Part shown: piece by piece, positions 34,438-44,332 of the stretch
Numbering within the stretch: the first letter of the stretch is position 1
Layout: the number at the start of each line of letters is the position of its first letter
Made by a program: the position numbers and the translations under genes
NCBI GenBank assembly: GCA_016717335.1
Contig: JADKFS010000003.1
Coordinates: 558,001 to 622,000, forward strand
Direction of reading: 5' to 3'
Origin: Candidatus Ribeiella danica
GTDB lineage: Bacteria > Chloroflexota > Chloroflexia > Chloroflexales > Roseiflexaceae
Length of the DNA: 64,000 nt
The notes under the pieces: generated by a model
The model's input: only the letters and a program-made list of their open reading frames with translations
Told to the model about the DNA's origin: nothing
Database searches by the model: none

Positions 34438-37026
34438 ATGTCCGAACCAACCATCAATGCCTTTTATCGTGAATACAACCTAACCACAGCTCGTGCGCAT
34501 CAAAACGGCAGCTCCGTGCGCCAGCCGGCTGGGCACCAGCGCGCAGCGCTCACAAACATGCACCGTTGGTTCGATGGCCCAGTGCCCACACCGACCGGTG
34601 GAATGCTCGTCTTGCCTACCGGCGGCGGCAAAACCTTCACCGCGCTGCGCTTCCTGTGTGCCGGCCCGCTTTCCCAGGGCTATAAAGTCCTCTGGCTGGC
34701 GCACACGCATCACTTGCTGGAGCAAGCGTTGGAAAGCCTGGAGCATGAGATTGGGCAGATCGGCGAGCCGAAATCCGACTTGTACGTGCGGATCGTCTCG
34801 GGCACACCCGGCCATTGTCGCGTCCACGAGATCAAACCCACTGACGATATCGTGATCTGCACTCTTCAAACGCTCACCCAAGCACATCGCATCCAACATC
34901 CACAGCTGATGGCCTTTCTCCGCGAGGCCGGTGATAAGCTCTTCGTGGTCTTCGACGAGGCCCACCACGCGCCGGCGCATAGCTATCGCACGCTGATCAC
35001 GGGCCTGCGAGATCGTCGTCCAGGCATGTCGCTGCTGGGATTGACCGCAACACCGCTCTACAACGACGAGCAAAAGAATGGCTGGCTACGGAAGATTTTC
35101 CCCCAAGAGATTATCTATCAGGTCACACCCACTGAGCTCATGGCTGCCGGTATCCTCGCCAAGCCGATCTTTGAAGATCATCGTACCGAATTCTCCACCG
35201 ATTTCAGCGAGCGCGAGTACGAAAAATGGCGTGGCACCTATCGCGACCTGCCCGAGGATATGATCACCCGGCTGGCCGAGAGTCGCGAGCGCAATCTCTT
35301 CATTGCCCAGACGTATGTCGAAAATCAAGCCCGCTATGGCAAAACGATCATCTTCGCCGATCGCTGGTTCCAGTGCGAGCAGCTACGCGAGTTCTTAGCG
35401 CAACGCGGCGTCCGTGTTGGCACGGTCTACACCCGCGTGGACGCCAGCCCCAGCACCGTCGAGGCCAGAAATCGGCGCGACCCGAACGCGAATAAGCTAA
35501 CGCTGGAGCAGTTCAAGCGTGGCGACTTGCAGGTACTGATCAATGTGCGCATGCTCACCGAAGGCACCGACGTCCCCGATATCCAGACCGTCTTTCTCAC
35601 GCGTCAGACCACCAGCACAATCCTGCTCACCCAGATGATCGGGCGCGCGTTACGGGGAGGGAAGTTTGGCGGCACCGATCACGCCTATATCGTCTCGTTT
35701 ATCGACAACTGGAAGCATCTGATCAACTGGGCCGACTACAGCCAGCTCGGCACAGGCCCACTCGGAGAAGAATCTCCATCACCTACCAAGCGTCCGCCGG
35801 TTCACCTGGTCTCGATCGATTTGGTTCGCCGATTGGCACGTCACATGGATACCGGCATCGTTCCAGTTGAGCCATTTTTGACGCTGTTGCCGGAGGGATG
35901 GTATCGCGTCGAATTCTTTTCGGTGGTGGAAGGCAGCGACGACCTCGCAACCATCCAGCAAATGATCATGGTCTACGATAATGAGATCGATGCCTATCGC
36001 CAGTTTATCGAAGCGCTGCAGCTTGCGGATCTTGGCGCGTTCGGCGACGAGAATGTTGACATTGAGACGCAGCAGGAGCAACTGCTCGCTTGGCAGCGCG
36101 CATTCTTCGCGGGTGTGGACGAGCGAATCGGCGGGGATCTGCTGCGCAATCTCTTCCATATCGCCCGGCATATCGCGCAAAATGATAACGTCGCGCCGAT
36201 CTTCTTCCCGTTTGAGGAGCGCAAGAATCACGATCTGGACGCTGTCGCACTGCAATTTATGGACACCAATCTATCGCGCCGCGAGGAACACGAAGCACTG
36301 CTTGTGGAATATCGCCGAGCGGATCGCTATTGGTCGATTCTCTACCCGAACCTCGGGCTATTTAAGGCCCAGTACAACGCCTGCTGCGAGGGAGTGTTCG
36401 CCCGATTCAACGCTATCCCGGACAAGGATGGAGGTGGGAAAATAATCGAGCCAATGCCGTATCGTGAGCCATCGCAGCAAGTGAAAGATCAGGTCAAAGG
36501 CCGCGATAATTACTGCTGTTTATCGTGTGGGGAAAATATGACGCGGCTTCTGCAAATCGATCACGTCGCGCCCAGCTACCTGGGTGGCTCGAATGCGCCG
36601 GACAATCTGCAGACACTCTGCCGAATCTGCAATAACCACAAAGGCGGCATCAATACGATCAATTTCCGGAATCACCGAACGCTGTTGGCAGGTCCGCCCG
36701 TCGGCTTTCCCACGTTTGAGATGCCGTGGCTTGCGAACGCGGGCGATCCATTCGAGTGGGAAAAGTATTTGCGCCGCAGCATCAACTTCTTCTATCGCTG
36801 CGCCGCTGTCGATTCGATCACCATTCGGCAGCGTGGCCAGTACTTCTACAACTGGGAGGTTTACTTGCACGCCGGCAATGACCCCGAATGGATGCGGGCG
36901 CATCTTGCAATACTGCTTCAACGAATTAGGGAGCGGCGTGGCGCGGCCGGTCGGCAGGGACCGCAGCGAATCACCATAGCGGCGCCTGATGTGTTAGCCA
37001 TTACGCATGCGGTTGAGCAGCCGTAA
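34438..37026 (+). CDS. SF2 (ResIII-like) helicase fused to C-terminal HNH endonuclease
   Basis: An 862-aa product. Helicase motifs: LPTGGGKTFTALRF (around residue 58), VVFDEAHHAP (around 173), LLGLTATPLY, MLTEGTDVPDIQTVFLTRQ, QMIGRALRGGK (around 400). The C-terminal HNH has a Cys4 zinc site and catalytic pair: CLSCGENM...LQIDHVAPSYLGG...NLQTLCRICNNHKGG (around 695-740). Helicase plus HNH in one chain is a defence-type nuclease-translocase. AAGGTGAGG precedes ATG. The gene 105 bp upstream (DUF262) and the 4 bp downstream neighbour suggest an operon. Confidence 0.87.
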   Translation: MSEPTINAFYREYNLTTARAHQNGSSVRQPAGHQRAALTNMHRWFDGPVPTPTGGMLVLPTGGGKTFTALRFLCAGPLSQGYKVLWLAHTHHLLEQALESLEHEIGQIGEPKSDLYVRIVSGTPGHCRVHEIKPTDDIVICTLQTLTQAHRIQHPQLMAFLREAGDKLFVVFDEAHHAPAHSYRTLITGLRDRRPGMSLLGLTATPLYNDEQKNGWLRKIFPQEIIYQVTPTELMAAGILAKPIFEDHRTEFSTDFSEREYEKWRGTYRDLPEDMITRLAESRERNLFIAQTYVENQARYGKTIIFADRWFQCEQLREFLAQRGVRVGTVYTRVDASPSTVEARNRRDPNANKLTLEQFKRGDLQVLINVRMLTEGTDVPDIQTVFLTRQTTSTILLTQMIGRALRGGKFGGTDHAYIVSFIDNWKHLINWADYSQLGTGPLGEESPSPTKRPPVHLVSIDLVRRLARHMDTGIVPVEPFLTLLPEGWYRVEFFSVVEGSDDLATIQQMIMVYDNEIDAYRQFIEALQLADLGAFGDENVDIETQQEQLLAWQRAFFAGVDERIGGDLLRNLFHIARHIAQNDNVAPIFFPFEERKNHDLDAVALQFMDTNLSRREEHEALLVEYRRADRYWSILYPNLGLFKAQYNACCEGVFARFNAIPDKDGGGKIIEPMPYREPSQQVKDQVKGRDNYCCLSCGENMTRLLQIDHVAPSYLGGSNAPDNLQTLCRICNNHKGGINTINFRNHRTLLAGPPVGFPTFEMPWLANAGDPFEWEKYLRRSINFFYRCAAVDSITIRQRGQYFYNWEVYLHAGNDPEWMRAHLAILLQRIRERRGAAGRQGPQRITIAAPDVLAITHAVEQP

Positions 37027-37029
37027 TTT

Positions 37030-37626
37030 GTGAACCCGATCATCATCTCGGCAAGCGCCTCGAAAGACGATTTCGAGGTCATGGACGCTCTGACTGTCGA
37101 GCGTCCAAAGGCAGCAGTATGGAAAATGGAAGACCCTCCTGATCGGATCGAGCGAATCATCCAGGAGGAGCGAGTGCGCTCTCCCGAAACGGTCAATCAG
37201 ATTGTCGATCTCCTCAGCCGCAGCGCTGCCGAGTCACGACGTGCAGAGCTTTTGTCCAAACAAACATCGACTAGAAAAGAAATTCGGCATATGAGCGTCT
37301 CGCCTCCCAACACGCAGCACTGCCCGGCCTGCGGAAAGGAACAGCCCCGCACATACCGCTTCTGCGAACAGTGCGGCGCGCAGCTGCTCTTGCCCACGAC
37401 GGCGTCAGATTCTACTAGCGATGCTGTGGACTCGCGGCAGACCATGCTCGACCAGATCCGCGCGGAGATTGAGGATCTGAAGTCCATGGCGGCAGCCTTT
37501 GGCGTCGAGCGTATCCGCGACGGCAGCTGGTTCAACGAGTTCATCCATGCCATGCTCGCGAGCAACCATGCCGTTTACATTCTGATTGCCGACCAGGTGT
37601 ATCTGCCACCGATGATACGATCGTAG
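37030..37626 (+). CDS. Zinc-ribbon hypothetical protein
   Basis: A 198-aa product starting GTG 37030, three bases after the helicase-HNH stop. Middle section CPACGKEQPRTYRFCEQCG is a classical double C-x2-C zinc ribbon (about residues 98-118). The N-terminal 90 residues (IIISASASKDDFEVMDAL) and the C-terminal helix (MLDQIRAEIEDLKSMAAAFG) are not assignable. The start IIISAS...DDF resembles the opening of SEFIR/TIR-like or CD-NTase-associated sensor domains, but it is too short to claim. Function unknown. Confidence 0.65.
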   Translation: MNPIIISASASKDDFEVMDALTVERPKAAVWKMEDPPDRIERIIQEERVRSPETVNQIVDLLSRSAAESRRAELLSKQTSTRKEIRHMSVSPPNTQHCPACGKEQPRTYRFCEQCGAQLLLPTTASDSTSDAVDSRQTMLDQIRAEIEDLKSMAAAFGVERIRDGSWFNEFIHAMLASNHAVYILIADQVYLPPMIRS

Positions 37627-37669
37627 CTCATTCTATTCGACGACGCCAATAGCGCAAGGATATTCCGCC

Positions 37670-40600
37670 ATGGCACGAGTGAAACAGGCAACCAGCGCTC
37701 AATTCTACGCGACGGCGCAGCGCTTCGTGGACGCCGCGCTACGCGCCGACGACTCGCTGTTCACGCCCGGCAGGCCAATCTGGTCGCCTCCCGTCATCGC
37801 CGACCTGTACAGCCGCTTCGTCGACCACCCCGATTGGGCGGCGGATACCTTCGAGACCAAGTTCCGTCGCCAGCTCCACGGGGATGCCCTGACACCATCG
37901 CAAGATGCAGCGCCAGCTACCTACCAGCTCGCCGGCGAGCTCCTCTTTGTTCACTTGCTTCCCGCGAACGGTATCGGCGGGGCGACCAAGCGCCGCATTG
38001 TCAACAACATTCTTGGCTGGTCGCCTGAGCCTGAAGCGATTCCGGGTGACCTTGAAGACGTACTGGACGAAGGAATCGCCCGCGCCGGACAGTTCTTCCT
38101 GTCCGGCCGGAACTACCAGATCCAGTACCTGCTTGAATTTGTCCGGCATTGGAAAGATCTCCCTGAATCAGAGCGTGAGCGCAACCTGGCCGACCCCTGG
38201 GCCTTCAAAGCGTTCGCGTTTAGCGTGCCCATCAGCTACGCCTATGCGCAGCGCGAGATGTTGCTGCACCTGGCCTTCCCCGACACGTTCGAGCCGATCA
38301 TGTCACGCGATCACAAACAGCAAATTGCTACGACATTCCATGGCCTGGTCGATCCAAACATCACCGATGTGGACCAGCAACTTGCACAGATCCGGGCAGT
38401 GCTTACACCGCAGCACGGCGAGGGGTTCAGCTACTACAGTGAATCAATCAAGCCCCAGTGGCAAACCGGGGATGAGGAGGCAGAGGAACCTAACGAGGAC
38501 GAACTGCGCCAGATCGAGACCTCTGCTGATGAGTCGGCCAGCAGCATTGATGCTCTCGTAGCCTGGCAGCATGCACTTGTTACCGACAATCCAATTAATC
38601 GCATCGTCGGCGAAGAATACCCACGCTGGCTCAGAGTGCGCTTCGGCGAACGAGTCAAAATAGCGGTGGTTGGCGCGTACCATCTGCGCATCATTATCGA
38701 TGACAAGATTGCGCAAGCGCTGTACTTCAATGTCAAATATGGCCCATTTGTCGTGTTGCGCGATGGTTGGGAATGGAATCTGTTACCACTACAGACCGGG
38801 CTTCGGAATCCTCGATCGCTCAAGCGACGTGGCTCTGAGGGTTGGCGCTTTTTCATTAGTGCCGAGAACGACCTGCAGCTTTTGAAACAGGTCACGGAAA
38901 CGACGCTGCTTATCGCTCCGCCAACGCCCGGTATGCTACCGCGGACACTTGGCGATCAGCTGAGGCCATATGTTCAGCTGGTGACTCATCTCACGCGTGA
39001 CGCCTACACGGCTCGAGAGATCGTCGATACGCTCACGTCGGTCGCGCCAGCGATCGTCGCGCTCGCTGCGCCACCCAATCCGACACAGCTGGTGGATGAT
39101 CTGATGCGCCTGCGCCTGCTAGAGCCGCTCGACGACGGACACTACCGGCGCTGGGCGCATCTCGGCGATGGCAGCATGACACTGCTGCTGCGCTACGCGG
39201 CGCTGACCCTGCTGGTGCGCCAGGGCGAAGAGTACATGCTCCCGGCGCTGGCGGCACCGCTCGACGGACTCGCGTACCCGCCGAGCTCGTGGCCGCTTGG
39301 CGAGCCGCTGCTCAATTGGTACGCCGAGGCTGGTCTCGCGCAGCGCAACGACGACGGCACCTGGCAAGCGACACCCGGCGCGCTCGACCCGCTCGATGAC
39401 GAGCGCACGACGGCACAGACGATCAATACCTTTCTCGCAAACCTGCGCCGCGCGCGCACGAGCCCGAGCCAGCTGCCGGCGCTGGGCGACAATGCATTGC
39501 CGACCCTGCCGCCAGAGCTGCTCAAGGAGCGCATCGCCGAGATCCAGCGAGAGCTCTTGATTGACCACGAGATCATTCTGCGGATCTACCGCTCGCTGGT
39601 CGCCGGTCAGCACATCATCCTGACCGGCCCGCCCGGCACCGGCAAGACCCATCTCGCGAAGCTGCTGCCGCGCGTTCTCTGGCGCGATTTCACGGAGACC
39701 GTGCGGATCACCTTACCCAACGATCCAAGTCTCCCACCCACCGCCTCGCCGATTGAGGAGCCGATGCGCCGCGAGGGCTACCTGACCGAAGTCGTCACGG
39801 CGACCGAAGACTGGGGCGTGCGCCATGTCATTGGCGGCATTATCCCAAAACTTCAGCGCAATGGCGACGATGCCACCCTTGTCTATAGCATCGGCTACGG
39901 CTGCTTGACTCGCGCGGTGCTCGCCAACTACGCCGGCTTCGATGATGGTCAGCTTCCGCAAGACGATCGACCGGCACGACGCGAGGCGGCCGACCATGAA
40001 GGCAACCACTACCGGGGCACCTGGCTGGTGATCGACGAGTTCACCCGCGCGCAGATCGACGCCGCCTTCGGGAGCTTGCTGACCACGCTCGGCGGGCAGC
40101 GCAACCCGGTCCTGCCAATACCGACCGACGATGGCGAGCGCGCGCTGCGCCTGCCGCGCGACTTCCGGCTGATCGGCACGCTCAACAGTTTCGATCGCCA
40201 CTTTCTGAACCAGATTAGCGAGGCGATGAAGCGGCGTTTCGCCTTTATCGATGTGCTGCCACCTGAGCGAGAGCGCGCCGCCGAAGAGCGCGCGATGGCG
40301 ATTTTCAACGCGCTGTGTCGTTTGAGCGAGTATGGAGTTGAGGGTTTCAGCGCCGACCGCGATCTTGGGCGAGCCGCCTGGGCCGGCACACTCAGCGTCC
40401 GTCGCATGGCGGTATCCGGTGAGGGCGCGGCGCTCGTGCGCTACGAAGTCGAGGTGAGCGACGACATGGCTGGCCTGGTCCTAACGAGCTTGTGGCGCGT
40501 CTTCGAGGCGGCGCGCATCTACCGCCAGCTTGGCACCGCGCAAGCCGAGGCGACCTATGCCGCGCTCTTCGCCGGGCACGCCGTGGGGATGACCTGGCCG

Positions 40601-40951
40601 CGGGCGCTCGACGCGGCGCTGGCCGACACATTGGCGGATCAGCTGCAGGTGCTGGCGCGGGATGAGCAGCGCGTCCTGCTCGCGTTTCTGGAGCATTCGG
40701 ATAACGCGGAGCAGTTCGCAGTGAACGTGCACAAGATCCTGGAAAAGATGCCCGGTCAGCGCCAGATGGCGCACCTGTCGCAGTTCAGGCAGGCTGAGCG
40801 AGGCGACGCTTCAATCGACGACACCGAGCTGCCCAAGCTGACCACGTCACAGCTTGCGCGCATCTTTGACCTGACCGAACTATTGGCGATCGATGGCCGT
40901 GGGCTGTTCGCCCGGCGCCTGCGCGCATTCGTCAACGAGCGTGGGTTGTAG
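37670..40951 (+). CDS. McrB-like AAA+ NTPase with large N-terminal extension
   Basis: A 1093-aa product. The last 450 residues are McrB-type AAA+: Walker A LTGPPGTGKTHLAKLL (around residue 650), Walker B WLVIDEFTRAQIDAAFG (around 784), sensor RLIGTLNSFDRHFLNQ (around 834), where E. coli McrB has the MNTADRS signature. The first 200 residues contain FKAFAFSVPISYAYAQREMLLHLAFPDTFEPIMSRD, a region shared by many long McrB-like proteins. Residues 280-640 hold further DNA-recognition or scaffold domains not recognised by eye. Followed 63 bp later by the McrC-like gene. Predicted type IV-like restriction motor. Confidence 0.85.
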   Translation: MARVKQATSAQFYATAQRFVDAALRADDSLFTPGRPIWSPPVIADLYSRFVDHPDWAADTFETKFRRQLHGDALTPSQDAAPATYQLAGELLFVHLLPANGIGGATKRRIVNNILGWSPEPEAIPGDLEDVLDEGIARAGQFFLSGRNYQIQYLLEFVRHWKDLPESERERNLADPWAFKAFAFSVPISYAYAQREMLLHLAFPDTFEPIMSRDHKQQIATTFHGLVDPNITDVDQQLAQIRAVLTPQHGEGFSYYSESIKPQWQTGDEEAEEPNEDELRQIETSADESASSIDALVAWQHALVTDNPINRIVGEEYPRWLRVRFGERVKIAVVGAYHLRIIIDDKIAQALYFNVKYGPFVVLRDGWEWNLLPLQTGLRNPRSLKRRGSEGWRFFISAENDLQLLKQVTETTLLIAPPTPGMLPRTLGDQLRPYVQLVTHLTRDAYTAREIVDTLTSVAPAIVALAAPPNPTQLVDDLMRLRLLEPLDDGHYRRWAHLGDGSMTLLLRYAALTLLVRQGEEYMLPALAAPLDGLAYPPSSWPLGEPLLNWYAEAGLAQRNDDGTWQATPGALDPLDDERTTAQTINTFLANLRRARTSPSQLPALGDNALPTLPPELLKERIAEIQRELLIDHEIILRIYRSLVAGQHIILTGPPGTGKTHLAKLLPRVLWRDFTETVRITLPNDPSLPPTASPIEEPMRREGYLTEVVTATEDWGVRHVIGGIIPKLQRNGDDATLVYSIGYGCLTRAVLANYAGFDDGQLPQDDRPARREAADHEGNHYRGTWLVIDEFTRAQIDAAFGSLLTTLGGQRNPVLPIPTDDGERALRLPRDFRLIGTLNSFDRHFLNQISEAMKRRFAFIDVLPPERERAAEERAMAIFNALCRLSEYGVEGFSADRDLGRAAWAGTLSVRRMAVSGEGAALVRYEVEVSDDMAGLVLTSLWRVFEAARIYRQLGTAQAEATYAALFAGHAVGMTWPRALDAALADTLADQLQVLARDEQRVLLAFLEHSDNAEQFAVNVHKILEKMPGQRQMAHLSQFRQAERGDASIDDTELPKLTTSQLARIFDLTELLAIDGRGLFARRLRAFVNERGL

Positions 40952-41014
40952 CTTATGAATCGCTACGGAGCCCACGCCCTGCGTCGGCGCTCCTCAAACG
41001 AATGATCGTGGAAT

Positions 41015-43366
41015 ATGACGACTTTCACACCGATCGAGCGAGCTGCCTACGCCACCATGCAGGCGCGCCTGATTGTGCTGCTGCTACGCCACGATGAGGA
41101 TGGCTTCCGGCGCTTCATCGACGCACGACCAGGGTTTACACCCGATGCGGAAGACGCCGTGCCGAGACGCTATCGCGAGCTGGGCGTGCTCTTCTTTCTG
41201 CGCGATGAGCTCTTCGAGCATATCTTGCCGCGGATCGTGCGCCGGCTGAGCTTCGAGTCGCCGCGCAGCACCATCATCGAGGAGCCGCCTGCGCGCGGCC
41301 GGATCGATTGGGCGCGTACGCTTGATGCCACGTGGGCCGAGCGACCCGGCGAGCCTCCCCTCGTGCTCCACACCCGGCAGCGTCGGCGTGACTTTGCTAC
41401 GCCGGAGAATGTGCTTACCGTCGCCACGCTCCTGGAATATCGCGCCGACGTACAGCGTGTCCTCTGGAGCGAGCGGGGATTGATCGGCAACGAGGCACTG
41501 CGCCACCCGCTGAACGAGATTGTCGAGCAGTGCGATCGCGAGCTGGCTTTCCCGCAGTTCGCCGGGCTGCGCCGTGCCGCGCAGCAGATCATCGAGAGCG
41601 ACGACACCGAGACGCTGGAGGCGCAGGTCCACGAGCGACTCATTCCAGGCGGCAACAGTGCCTATGAGGATCTGCTCACGTGGCGCGCGCGGCGTCGGAG
41701 CTTGCGCTTGCTCCGGCGCGACCAGATAGCAGTTGCAGAGGACGTGCTCGGCGCCGATCCCGACGAAGACGACTACCTCTACCAGCTCTGGCTGTTCTAC
41801 GAGCTCGTGGATCTGCTGCAGCGCCATGGATGTCTGCTGAGTTGGAGCTCGGTCCAAGCGGAACTCACCTACGTGTGGGGCACGGGGGACGATCGCCGCC
41901 AATACCGGCTTCGGCACGACCGCGCCATTCGGAAGCACTGGCGCAACGCGCCCGGCGTGCGGCCCGACCTTTACATTGCCCACGTCGAACGAAATGAGGT
42001 GTGGGCTGGCGCTGATCTGAGCTGGCACGAGCCCGGGTTTGTCCTCGATGCGAAATACTACAAGCCGCGCGACTCGTCGCGGGCACCGGCCAGTACCATC
42101 AAGCGGATGATCGCGGATCTGCGCCTGACGGGCGAGCAGCATGGAGCGCTGCTCTTCGCGTTTCAACGCGATACTCGTGTTTCGAATATGTCGAATGGCG
42201 AGTCGATCGACGCGAGTGAATACGAGCCGGATACGGCGATTGCACCTGCCACGCCGACCCTCCCGCTCTATCGCGTGACGCCAGAGGGAACCGCGGCACA
42301 GCGCGGCGCGCCCGACGAAGCCGTGGCGGTCTGGCGGGTTTGGCCGCGGCTCGGCAGCGAGCGCGCGACGGAACAGATCCTGTCGGCCATTCTCGATGAA
42401 GCGCACGCGACACTGCGTGAACGCCGTGTCCCACGTTGTCAGGGCGTGTTCTTGGATTCGCTGAGCGCAGCGGCTGGCGATGCCCTCCACGATCGCTGGG
42501 GCAAACCCTTGGAGGCGTCGTCGCGCGACCTGCTGGTTTGCCCAAAGCCGCATATTGGCGCCTGGCGAGTCGACATCGTGAGTCGCACCATCCACTGCTG
42601 TGCCGATGCTCGTCTGTGTCACATCATGGGGCAGCCGGGCGCGCAGAAGCCGATACGTCCACCCCGTGACGTCAATGACCTCTTGACGGAGCTTGAGCAC
42701 ATGCTCGGCGAATCTGGCCAGGCTGAGCTGGATGCGCAGGGCGAAGCGGCCGCCGCGATCGCCGAGCGGGTGCAGCGGCTGACGCGCACGTATGCAGAGT
42801 TTGCCAACGTCGACTTCGATTTCTACTACAACCGCCTGCGCGATCTGGGCATGGCGCAGACACTTGACATGCTGGGACCGGTCGAGCGCGAGTCGCTGGC
42901 GCTCTCCGAATTTCTCAAGGATCAGCTGGACCGCATCAAGGCCAGCGACTTTTCGGCGCCGGCGATTCACATTTCAAGCGTGATGGAGGTCGAGATTCGG
43001 CGACGGGTCTACCAGTGCCCCGATATTGTCGGCGACCTAGCCAATCCGAAGAAGCAGACGCTCGGCGTGCTACCATACCTGCGGCGCAGCGACGACCCGG
43101 ACGGCAACTGGCAGCGGATCCAGAGCTACGTGGCGGCCCACTGGAATGAGCATCCCGACCCTGACGATCCCGACCGCTGCGTGCGGTTCGACGACCTGAT
43201 CGCGAAAGCGATCAACCGGATCGCGCAGCTGCGCAATACCGCGGCGCACACCAACCCCTTGCCGCGCCAGGAGTACACCGACCTGCAGAAGCTGATCTTC
43301 CAGGGCGGCAAGCTGGGGTACAGCGCCCTAAACGCGTTGCTCTTGGGCTGGCGTCATGCCAGATAG
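41015..43366 (+). CDS. McrC-like PD-(D/E)XK nuclease subunit (DUF2357-type)
   Basis: A 783-aa product. A helical N-terminal half (DUF2357-like) precedes a PD-(D/E)XK core: VRPDLYIAHVER (D around residue 316) and FVLDAKYYKPRD (D-x-K around 344-347), the arrangement of McrC nucleases. After residue 390 an additional 390-residue C-terminal region with GMAQTLDMLGPVERESLALSE and EIRRRVYQCPDIVG and a final R-N-T-A-A-H (AQLRNTAAHTN, another R-x4-H HEPN-like motif) is unusual for McrC. It is paired with the AAA+ gene upstream. Nuclease role by homology; substrate unknown. Confidence 0.82.
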   Translation: MTTFTPIERAAYATMQARLIVLLLRHDEDGFRRFIDARPGFTPDAEDAVPRRYRELGVLFFLRDELFEHILPRIVRRLSFESPRSTIIEEPPARGRIDWARTLDATWAERPGEPPLVLHTRQRRRDFATPENVLTVATLLEYRADVQRVLWSERGLIGNEALRHPLNEIVEQCDRELAFPQFAGLRRAAQQIIESDDTETLEAQVHERLIPGGNSAYEDLLTWRARRRSLRLLRRDQIAVAEDVLGADPDEDDYLYQLWLFYELVDLLQRHGCLLSWSSVQAELTYVWGTGDDRRQYRLRHDRAIRKHWRNAPGVRPDLYIAHVERNEVWAGADLSWHEPGFVLDAKYYKPRDSSRAPASTIKRMIADLRLTGEQHGALLFAFQRDTRVSNMSNGESIDASEYEPDTAIAPATPTLPLYRVTPEGTAAQRGAPDEAVAVWRVWPRLGSERATEQILSAILDEAHATLRERRVPRCQGVFLDSLSAAAGDALHDRWGKPLEASSRDLLVCPKPHIGAWRVDIVSRTIHCCADARLCHIMGQPGAQKPIRPPRDVNDLLTELEHMLGESGQAELDAQGEAAAAIAERVQRLTRTYAEFANVDFDFYYNRLRDLGMAQTLDMLGPVERESLALSEFLKDQLDRIKASDFSAPAIHISSVMEVEIRRRVYQCPDIVGDLANPKKQTLGVLPYLRRSDDPDGNWQRIQSYVAAHWNEHPDPDDPDRCVRFDDLIAKAINRIAQLRNTAAHTNPLPRQEYTDLQKLIFQGGKLGYSALNALLLGWRHAR

Positions 43367-43678
43367 AGCGATCGCAAACCACAGAACGGGCAGCAGCTGT
43401 CCATGTTTCTCCAAGACAAAACGGCGATTTCACTGCGGTGCAGCGCCACAGCATGTGTATCGAGGCCGTCACTCCAGCGCCACGCCTCCGAGACCATGCA
43501 TCCTATACAGCCAGCAACCGTGCCACCGAACCTACTCACACCGCGCGCGTGATCCTCGATTGTGCTCAGCCGGTCAAGACCCTGCCGGCGAGACGCTGCG
43601 CGTATCTTGACCGGCTCATTGTCTCCCGTGGCATCCACGCGCGCACTGGGCGCCGTGCTGTACCACTGGAGGCCGATC
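43367..43678. other. Gene-free gap
   Basis: 312 bp between the McrC-like and radC genes. Open frames exist but none with protein-like composition; no clear repeat or promoter was seen. Confidence 0.5.
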
Positions 43679-44287
43679 ATGACCATCCCCAAAACCCCCA
43701 AACGCCGTTCGCGCCGGACGTCCACCCCGCCCGCCGACACCGCTTTGCGCGCGGCAATCGCTCCCTACCTGGCCATCCCGCGCCTGCGCCGCCTGATCGC
43801 CGAGCAGGGCGATCTCTATGGGGCCCTCCGCCGTCCCGATCCACCACCCGACGTGCTGGCGCTGCTCGACCTGCTGCGGGCGCTGCTCTCCCCCGCCCCG
43901 CGCGACCAGATCAAGAGCCCCAGCGACGCCGCCGGCCTGCTGCTGGTCGACATGAGCGCGCTCGACCACGAGCAGCTGCGCACCGTGCTGCTCGACACCA
44001 AGAACAGAGTGCAGGCGATCTGCACCGTCTACGTCGGCTCGCTCAATACCTCCATGATTCGCGTGGGCGAACTCTTCAAAGAGGCGCTCAAGTGGAACAG
44101 CGCCGCGCTGATCGTCGCGCACAATCACCCCTCGGGCGAACCCTCGCCCAGCCCCGAGGACATTCTCATTACGCGCCAGATCGTCGACGCCGGAAACTTA
44201 CTTGACGTCGATGTGCTCGACCATCTGCTGATTGGCCGTGGTCGGTTTGTCTCAATGCGTGAACGCGGCCTGGGTTTCGTGAAGTAG
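43679..44287 (+). CDS. radC: RadC-like JAB-domain protein
   Basis: A 202-aa RadC/DUF2466 protein. JAB metal motif AHNHPSGEPSPSPED (H-x-H...S...D) near residue 140 and the preceding VLDTKNRVQAICTVYVGSLNTSMI are characteristic; the N-terminal helix-hairpin-helix is divergent or shortened. ATG 43679 follows GGAGG at 6 bp. Predicted metal-dependent hydrolase fold; cellular role in repair is disputed. radC is often carried on integrative elements and defence islands. Confidence 0.9.
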   Translation: MTIPKTPKRRSRRTSTPPADTALRAAIAPYLAIPRLRRLIAEQGDLYGALRRPDPPPDVLALLDLLRALLSPAPRDQIKSPSDAAGLLLVDMSALDHEQLRTVLLDTKNRVQAICTVYVGSLNTSMIRVGELFKEALKWNSAALIVAHNHPSGEPSPSPEDILITRQIVDAGNLLDVDVLDHLLIGRGRFVSMRERGLGFVK

Positions 44288-44332
44288 GGCGTCACAGCGC
44301 GTATCAAACGTATGAACAAGAGGAGCGAGAAC

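Noticed and set aside
41084..42970. Minus-strand 628-codon ORF opposite the McrC-like gene
   Set aside because: Shadow frame; the sense strand encodes a PD-(D/E)XK core.
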